Shown here piece by piece: positions 7,421 through 12,775 of a stretch of DNA of 15,031 nt. Position 1 is the stretch's first letter, and every line of letters starts with the position of its first letter. The notes beneath the pieces were generated by a model that ran no database searches, was not told the DNA's origin, and saw only the letters and a list, made by a program, of their open reading frames with translations. The stretch is from assembly GCA_018055515.1 (NCBI GenBank), contig JAGPHL010000048.1, positions 1 through 15,031 on the forward strand, read 5' to 3'. The position numbers and the translations under genes are program-made. Source of the DNA: Anaerolineae bacterium. Lineage in GTDB: Bacteria; Chloroflexota; Anaerolineae; B4-G1; SLSP01.

Positions 7421-7816
7421 ATGAAATCGAAGTCGCGTACCAAGGATGGCTACATTCTGCTCGAAAACACGTCTGGAGCCGCAGCGCTGTTACCCTTCCA
7501 GCAACAACGTCTGGAAGCCGCGCTGCTGGCGGCCCTGCAATCATCCTCAGCGCGGGTGATGCCGTCCTCTCTATTCGTCGCTGATTTGGAGCGTGAGCTG
7601 GTCCGGGCGGCGCAGCGGCGACAGCGGCTTTGGTATTGGCTGGGCGCCGCGGGGGGCGGCGTGCTCTCATTGATCGGCGGGGTGCTTCTCTGGTACTATT
7701 TCTGGCGCAAACCGCCCGCGCCGTCGTGGCCCCTGTTGCAGCGCCGTTCCAAGCTGCAGGAGCGGAGCGCCGTACGTCGGCTGCCGCAGAGGAGCGCCGG
7801 GGAGCTCTTGTGCTGA
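7421..7816 (+). CDS. small single-pass membrane protein, possible sigma partner
   Basis: A 131-aa protein I do not recognise as a named family. Residues 1-70 are a soluble part containing PFQQQRLEAALLAAL and PSSLFVADLERELVRAAQRR, a short amphipathic stretch that could contact the sigma factor. Residues 71-95 form one membrane span (YWLGAAGGGVLSLIGGVLLW). The last 35 residues are basic and proline-rich and end in Cys131. There is no HxxxCxxC zinc anti-sigma motif. The gene begins 3 nt after the sigma stop, with GAGGA about 7 nt upstream of its ATG, so it is almost certainly co-transcribed. A regulator of the upstream ECF sigma factor is the best inference from position. It ends only 8 nt from the convergent acetyltransferase gene, and no terminator is seen there. 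Confidence 0.7.
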   Translation: MKSKSRTKDGYILLENTSGAAALLPFQQQRLEAALLAALQSSSARVMPSSLFVADLERELVRAAQRRQRLWYWLGAAGGGVLSLIGGVLLWYYFWRKPPAPSWPLLQRRSKLQERSAVRRLPQRSAGELLC

Positions 7817-7824
7817 AGCGGGCC

Positions 7825-8724
7825 TCACTTCAAGGATAGTTGCATCTCGATGCGCGTGAAGGACAGCAGGTAACCGGCTTCCTGCATGAAGGGCCAGTAG
7901 GGATCCGCCGCTGGCAAGTTCTCGTAAGTGGTGTCGTGATGGGGATGAGCGGTGTGCAGGGCGTGTAACAAGGCTCTGACCACCGCTTCTTCGTCTCGGG
8001 TTTCGGCTTGCAGCACCAGCCGGCCTAGTTGAAAAGACGTTTGCTGAAAAACGGCCCAGCCCCATTCCCCAGATTCCAGATGGACTTCCAATCCCTTCAT
8101 GTTGCCGGCGTGGCAGAGGGAGGGGAATTCGTCCAGCCAGGAGGGGCAGCTGCGGCGTTGCTGCAGCAGGGAGAGGGCCGTCTCGGAAGGCAGAAAGCGC
8201 GCTGAATACGGCGGCGCCGAGGGCAGAGCCGCCCGGGGCGGACGACGGACGACCAGCAGCTCGCGGATTTCCTCAAAGCCCAGCTTCCGAAAAAGCGTGT
8301 GGGCGGGAGTATTGTTCTTGATCACCTCAAGGATGATCTGCTGCGCCTGCAGGTCTTGGGAGCGGGTGATCAGATATTCCATCAACTCTTGCCCGGTGCC
8401 GCGGCGACGTTTGACCGGCAGCACGCCCAGGCGGGTGATCCAGGTACGCGGCGGGCGCACTCCCAGAAGGGCAAGCCCCAGGATTTGGTCGTCTGCTAAG
8501 GCCACCGCAGAATGTTCCAGTGCAACATCATAATTGTGGATGTACTCGCGCAGGCGGGTGACATTCATCGGCATGGGGATGATATAGTCAATGCGCGTCT
8601 GATTGTAGGCGTCTGTCAGGGCCTCCAACGGGAAAGCGCTCGCAGGTCTCATCAGGAGCGGCGGCAGCACTTCGGGCAGGGAGGATGTTGAAGGGTATGT
8701 TGGGATGGAGGAACTAAGATTCAC
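7825..8724 (-). CDS. GNAT family N-acetyltransferase, probable two-domain
   Basis: A 299-aa protein. An N-terminal GNAT domain (about 25-160) carries the acetyl-CoA pyrophosphate loop VKRRRGTGQELMEYLI (104-119, RxxGxG-like), the preceding TRLGVLPV strand, and NNTPAHTLFRKLGFEE (137-152), the usual motif B. Residues 175-299 look like a second, degenerate GNAT-like half, with YWPFMQEAGYLLSFTRIEM near the end and no clear acetyl-CoA loop. The start is GTG at 8724, overlapping the upstream receiver stop as GTGA and preceded by GGAG 8 nt away. It is the last gene of the signalling operon. The acceptor substrate is unknown; small molecule, peptide and protein lysine all remain possible. Confidence 0.85.
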   Translation of the reverse strand: MNLSSSIPTYPSTSSLPEVLPPLLMRPASAFPLEALTDAYNQTRIDYIIPMPMNVTRLREYIHNYDVALEHSAVALADDQILGLALLGVRPPRTWITRLGVLPVKRRRGTGQELMEYLITRSQDLQAQQIILEVIKNNTPAHTLFRKLGFEEIRELLVVRRPPRAALPSAPPYSARFLPSETALSLLQQRRSCPSWLDEFPSLCHAGNMKGLEVHLESGEWGWAVFQQTSFQLGRLVLQAETRDEEAVVRALLHALHTAHPHHDTTYENLPAADPYWPFMQEAGYLLSFTRIEMQLSLK

Positions 8725-9131
8725 AAAAGGGTCTCCGCTGAGGCCGTATTATCCTGCTTTAGAAACCGCTTGATCTCGGCGAGAAAAGCGTTCGCATTGA
8801 AAGGTTTGGAGATGTATCCATCACAGCCGTAGGCCTCAGCCATGTCGCGCGCCGTCGCCGGCGGCCAGGCCGTGACCGCAATTAAGGGGATGTGAGCTGA
8901 TGCGGGCATGTCCTTGAGAATGCTGGCCACAGTCTGCCCGTCCATGTCCGGCAGTCCCAGGTCTAACAGGATCAAATCGGGGCTTTCGGACATGGCCAGT
9001 GTCAATCCCGTCTCTGCGTCGGCGGCGTACAGCACCCGGCATTCTGGCAGACGTTTGAAGAGGGTGCTTATCAGTTGTGCATCATAGCGATTGTCTTCGA
9101 TCAGTAATACGGTTTGCATGACCTCAACCAT
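8721..9131 (-). CDS. stand-alone response regulator receiver protein
   Basis: A single CheY-like receiver of 136 aa with no output domain. The acidic pair is Glu12-Asp13 (LLIEDNR), the phospho-acceptor is Asp57 (DLILLDLGLPDMDG), the switch Thr is Thr87 (IAVTAW), and Lys109 lies in SKPFNANAF, so phosphorylation chemistry looks intact. The start is either ATG 9131, which overlaps the previous stop by 8 nt, or ATG 9119 (MQTVLLIEDN); neither has a well-spaced Shine-Dalgarno, so translational coupling is likely. It is probably phosphorylated by the kinase of the same operon and may act as a phosphate sink, a relay or a protein-protein switch. The tail after Lys125 is short and contains no effector domain. 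Confidence 0.9.
   Translation of the reverse strand: MVEVMQTVLLIEDNRYDAQLISTLFKRLPECRVLYAADAETGLTLAMSESPDLILLDLGLPDMDGQTVASILKDMPASAHIPLIAVTAWPPATARDMAEAYGCDGYISKPFNANAFLAEIKRFLKQDNTASAETLL
8733..8736 (-). promoter_or_regulatory. ribosome binding site supporting the GTG start of the acetyltransferase gene
   Basis: On the minus strand, GCGGAG ends 8 nt before GTG at 8724. It lies inside the 3' end of the preceding receiver gene. No in-frame ATG is close by, so the site and the GTGA junction together fix the start. Confidence 0.7.
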
Positions 9132-9525
9132 CTTGTGTTGGCATGCCTTCTCGCAAGTAATACTGCACCTTCTCTACCAGCTCATTGGCGTGTACGGGCT
9201 TGGCCAGATAGTCATCACAGCCCGCGGCGAGAAATCGTTCTCGATCGCCTACCATGGCTGAAGCGGTGACGGCTACCACGGGGATGTGACGCACGTTAGG
9301 ATCCACCTTAAGGCGCCCCACGATTTCCAGACCGTCCATCAGCGGCAGGCTGATGTCGAGGAGCACGAGCGCCGGGTGCAGTTCGTACACCATTTGCAGG
9401 CCGGTCGGCCCATCTTCCGCCTCTTGAACGGCATAGCCATTCGCATTGAGAATTTTGCGGACCAGTCGGCGGTTATGAAAGTTGTCTTCGATATGGAGTA
9501 TCACTGGCTGATTGTTTCCGTTCAT
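9124..9525 (-). CDS. stand-alone response regulator receiver protein
   Basis: A 133-aa CheY-like receiver. Glu13-Asp14 (HIEDNF), phospho-acceptor Asp57 (LVLLDISLPLMDG), Thr87 (VAVTASAM) and Lys109-Pro110 (LAKPVHANEL) are all present. It resembles the DivK type: receiver only, with an alpha4-beta5 face ending GCDDYLAKP. The frame is open back to 9636, but that extension is the antisense-free overlap with the previous gene's C-terminus. ATG 9525, 10 nt after the preceding stop, gives the normal receiver N-terminus. Its ribosome binding site is weak, suggesting coupling to upstream translation. It differs clearly from the neighbouring single receiver, so the two are old paralogues rather than a fresh copy. 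Confidence 0.92.
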   Translation of the reverse strand: MNGNNQPVILHIEDNFHNRRLVRKILNANGYAVQEAEDGPTGLQMVYELHPALVLLDISLPLMDGLEIVGRLKVDPNVRHIPVVAVTASAMVGDRERFLAAGCDDYLAKPVHANELVEKVQYYLREGMPTQDG

Positions 9526-9535
9526 AGGTTCATCA

Positions 9536-11656
9536 TTATGCTGCTGCAAGTAGATTTTCCACGTGAGCCAGGAGATGGCTGCGGTCCAAAGTAGTCTTGT
9601 CCCAGATGGATTCCGCCAGGGTTGCCAGATGGGCATACAAAGCCGGCTCTAGCTCTTTACCGGAGATGATGATGAGGGGAATTTTGGGTGTTTCGGCCCC
9701 TTGCAATTGAACGATGACTTCTTCGCCGGTTTCTTCCGGCAGGTAGAGGTCAAGCAAGATCAGATCAGGGGGAGTTTCGGCCACGCGCGTCAGGGCGTCG
9801 GCGGCAGAGTAAGCTTCTAGCACTTCAATCCAGGGGCGTGATTCGAACAGTCGGCGCATGAGCCGGGCTTCCCAGACGTTGTCCTCGACGACGAGAATGC
9901 GGGCACGGCGTTGACGACCGAATTCCGGGCGCTGGTCGCCCAACTCTGGCTGCGGAGTTTTTCCCGGTGGCTCTGTGACCACATGGCGGAGCTCGGTGGC
10001 GTTGTCATCCAGGAGCTCGGTGACGTGTGCTACCAGATCCCGGGCGCTGAAGCTGCCCTTTTGCCAGACAGAGTCGCTAAACTTGCGCAAGTATGTCTCT
10101 TCGGCATCGTCGAGCGTTCTGGCGGAGATGACCATCACCGGAATGTCGCGCGTGCGTTCGTCGGACTTGAGCTCCGTCAGCACCGTCAGACCGTTCATGT
10201 CCGGCAGGGTAAGATCGAGCAGCACCAGATCGGGATGCCGCTGACGCACCAGGTCCAGCCCATCTGTGCCGGTATAGGCGTCGTAGATGCGGTAATTTTT
10301 GTAGCTTTGCAGCAGCCGTCGCAGCAGCCGATTGTCGTGAGGATTGTCTTCAATCACTACGACCGTGGTGATCTGTTCATCCAATTGCGCTAGCGCCGTC
10401 CACAACCCTTCCACTGGCGGATGATCGGTGTCCGCTGTTGCTTCCAGGCTGAGCAGATAGCGGTCTTCCAGGGTGTGTTTTTCGGCGCTGAAGGTGTGTC
10501 CAGAGCAGTTGACGACGACGCATTCTTGCGGGGTGATGATGTTTTGTTCGAGTAACCGGAACAACCCGGCGAAAGCGACGCTGGCGGCCGGCTCCATCGA
10601 AAAGCCCTCGCTGCGGGCCAGGCGGCGCATGGCGCGAAAGGCCTCGCCGTCGCTCACGGCGAGCATGGTGCCGCCATAGCGCAGCAATCCCTGGCGCAGA
10701 AAGCGATAGGCGGGGCCGGGTCGTCCCGTGGCCAGGACGGTGATCAAGCTGTCGGGCTGGACCGGCCTGGCCTCTTCGAGATGCTGTTCCCAGGCCTGCA
10801 CCATGGGAGCACAGCCGCTCGTCTGGACCACGGCGATTTTGGGAACGCGGTCAATCAAACCGGCGGCAAGGAGCTCCTCAAAACCTTTGAGCACGCCGAG
10901 TGGCCCGATCCCGCCGGAGACGGCCTGAATGTACCAATCTGGCGCCTGCCAGGTCCGCCTTTCGTGGAGAGCCATTCCCAGCTGTTCGGCGATTTCGTAG
11001 GCCAATGTTTTCATGCTGTCTTTGGAAGGGATGGCTTTGGCTCCGCCGTCCAGGAGCACATGGTGGCGGGCGGCGAAATCGGCGGCGATGTCTTTGGCCT
11101 GGTCGTAGGTGCCGGTGATTTTGACCACTTCGGCGCCGTAGAGGGCCAGTTCGCGCATCTTTTCGACGGGCACGCTGCTGGTCAGGAACACCCAGAGCTT
11201 GATGCCGGCCCGCGCGCAATAAGCGGCGTAGGCTGCGGCAGCGTTGCCGGTGGAGGCGAGCACCAGCTCCTTGACGCCCTGGGCCCGTAGTGCGGTGACG
11301 GCGATGGTTGCCTGGCGATCTTTGAAGGAGCCGGTGGGTTGACGGCGTTCATCCTTGATCCATAGCTGGGGGTGATGGAGTTCTTTCTCCAGATTCTCGG
11401 CGCGGGTGAGCGGCGTCCAGCCTTCGTTCATGCTAACAGGTAGCACGTCCGAGGGAATGGGAAGCAATTCGCGGTACCGCCAGAGTGTCGCGGGGCGTTT
11501 GGGGAGCTCGGCGCGCCAGGTTTGGGCCAGCGTATCGAGGGCATACCGGGCGTCCAGCCAGGGACTGCCGCAGACGGGACAGCGCCGGGCAAAGAAGTCC
11601 GCTTCCCACTTTGCCCCACATTCCAGGCATTGCACGGCGTTAAACAGATTGGTCAT
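9536..11656 (-). CDS. threonine synthase-like PLP enzyme fused to two receiver domains
   Basis: A 706-aa fusion. Residues 1-400 are a fold-type II PLP enzyme of the threonine synthase family. It has an N-terminal zinc ribbon (Cys10, Cys13, Cys26, Cys29), PTGSFKDR with the PLP-binding Lys112, STGNAAAAY with Asn138, the phosphate-cup SGGIGPLG (247-254), and GFSMEPAASVAFAGL (351-365). Threonine synthase converts O-phosphohomoserine to threonine; the exact substrate here is unproven. A 30-residue linker leads to receiver 1 (about 430-549: Glu436-Asp437, phospho-acceptor Asp481, Ser511, Lys533). A second linker leads to receiver 2 (about 586-704: Glu591-Asp592, Asp636, Ser665, Lys687). Both receivers look able to accept phosphate. 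AGAGG lies 6 nt before ATG 11656, and the start overlaps the cyclase gene by 17 nt. No stop or frameshift separates the parts. Confidence 0.9.
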   Translation of the reverse strand: MTNLFNAVQCLECGAKWEADFFARRCPVCGSPWLDARYALDTLAQTWRAELPKRPATLWRYRELLPIPSDVLPVSMNEGWTPLTRAENLEKELHHPQLWIKDERRQPTGSFKDRQATIAVTALRAQGVKELVLASTGNAAAAYAAYCARAGIKLWVFLTSSVPVEKMRELALYGAEVVKITGTYDQAKDIAADFAARHHVLLDGGAKAIPSKDSMKTLAYEIAEQLGMALHERRTWQAPDWYIQAVSGGIGPLGVLKGFEELLAAGLIDRVPKIAVVQTSGCAPMVQAWEQHLEEARPVQPDSLITVLATGRPGPAYRFLRQGLLRYGGTMLAVSDGEAFRAMRRLARSEGFSMEPAASVAFAGLFRLLEQNIITPQECVVVNCSGHTFSAEKHTLEDRYLLSLEATADTDHPPVEGLWTALAQLDEQITTVVVIEDNPHDNRLLRRLLQSYKNYRIYDAYTGTDGLDLVRQRHPDLVLLDLTLPDMNGLTVLTELKSDERTRDIPVMVISARTLDDAEETYLRKFSDSVWQKGSFSARDLVAHVTELLDDNATELRHVVTEPPGKTPQPELGDQRPEFGRQRRARILVVEDNVWEARLMRRLFESRPWIEVLEAYSAADALTRVAETPPDLILLDLYLPEETGEEVIVQLQGAETPKIPLIIISGKELEPALYAHLATLAESIWDKTTLDRSHLLAHVENLLAAA

Positions 11657-12761
11657 ATGACGCCTCTAGCGGTATTGCCCTCGATTTTTCTTCTCCCGAG
11701 CCAGCGATTCCCAAGACTTCAAAGACCTTGACGGGTCTGAGCATCCCTTTCCCGTAGAGAGGGAGAGCCGGAGTGCCGTATGCGAAATCGGCGATTCGCT
11801 CATAGGTGGGAACATCAACCAGGATCTGTCCGCCTGTGGCCGTCTCTTGCAGGCGTTTGGCAAGGTTGGGGGTGTGCCCGATGACGGTGTAATCCATGAA
11901 TTGCTGGGTGCCGATATTGCCGACCACGGCTTCTCCCGTCGCAATGCCGATGCCCAGCCCCAGGTTGGCCAGCTGGGCATCGAGTGCTTTGAGGGCAGCA
12001 AACTGTTGTTGCATGTCCCAGGCAGTGCGTACAGCAGCTTCAGGCGCATTGTTCAGCGACACGGGCGCGCCGTAGACCGCCATGATGGCATCCCCCAGAT
12101 ACTTATCCAGGGTGCCGTGATACTCAAAGACCATCGGCGTCAGGCAGTCGAAGACTTTGTTGAGCACTTCGATGACCTGGCTGGCATCACGCTGTTCGGC
12201 AAAGTGTGTGAAACCCCGAATATCGGCGAATAGCACGCTGACCGTGCAGGTCCGCCCCCCGAGCTGGAGATTGATGTCGGGGTTACGCAGAATTTCCTGA
12301 GCGACGTCCCGAGAGATGTACCGGGTGAGCACCCGTTCTAACAGCGCATTTTTTATCTCCAGCTCGTCATGCAGGTGTTTGATCCGCAGCAAAGAGCGCA
12401 CGCGGGCCAGCAATTCCACGACGTTGAAGGGTTTGACCAGGAAATCGTCAGCGCCGGCTTCCAGACCCCGAACTTTGTCCTCTAATTCTCGCAACGCCGT
12501 CAGCATGAGGATGGGGGTAGCCCGCAGATGCTCGTCTTTGCGGATCTCGCGGGCTACCTCATACCCATCCATGCCCGGCATCATCACGTCGAGAATGATC
12601 AGGTCCGGCGTCATTTCCTGTGCCTGAGATAGGGCGCTTGGCCCATCAGCGGCCAGCAAGACATCGTACCCCTGTCGTCTCAACAGGGATTCCAACAAGT
12701 GGCTGTTTTGATCATTATCATCAACAACCAGAATCCAGGAATTGCCATTTACGTTGGGCAT
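11640..12761 (-). CDS. receiver-class III adenylate cyclase response regulator
   Basis: A 373-aa two-domain protein. The N-terminal receiver (about 8-125) has Asp14-Asp15, phospho-acceptor Asp58 (DLIILDVMMPGMDG), Thr88 and Lys110-Pro111. A helical linker (about 128-150, HLHDELEIKNALLERVLTRY) connects to a class III cyclase catalytic domain (about 170-352). The two metal-binding Asp residues are Asp180 (LFADIRGFT) and Asp224 (KYLGDAIMAVYG). Lys220 and Thr292 (DYTVIG) are at the adenine-specifying positions, and Asn299 and Arg303 at the transition-state positions (PNLAKRL). The full set predicts an active enzyme making cAMP from ATP as a homodimer, switched by phosphorylation of the receiver. 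The usual GDTVN reads GHTPN here. The gene starts 14 nt after the kinase gene and overlaps the PLP-receiver gene by 17 nt. Confidence 0.93.
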   Translation of the reverse strand: MPNVNGNSWILVVDDNDQNSHLLESLLRRQGYDVLLAADGPSALSQAQEMTPDLIILDVMMPGMDGYEVAREIRKDEHLRATPILMLTALRELEDKVRGLEAGADDFLVKPFNVVELLARVRSLLRIKHLHDELEIKNALLERVLTRYISRDVAQEILRNPDINLQLGGRTCTVSVLFADIRGFTHFAEQRDASQVIEVLNKVFDCLTPMVFEYHGTLDKYLGDAIMAVYGAPVSLNNAPEAAVRTAWDMQQQFAALKALDAQLANLGLGIGIATGEAVVGNIGTQQFMDYTVIGHTPNLAKRLQETATGGQILVDVPTYERIADFAYGTPALPLYGKGMLRPVKVFEVLGIAGSGEEKSRAIPLEASYDQSV

Positions 12762-12775
12762 AAGACGGCCTGGAA

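Noticed and set aside
7800..7835. Possible terminator hairpin between the small membrane protein and the acetyltransferase genes
   Set aside because: Only a 5-bp stem (TGAAG/CTTCA) without a T run is visible, which is not enough to call.
9526..9636. N-terminal extension of the 133-aa receiver to the ATG at 9636
   Set aside because: The extension overlaps the C-terminus of the PLP-receiver fusion in another frame and adds a non-receiver sequence; the ATG at 9525 gives a normal receiver start.
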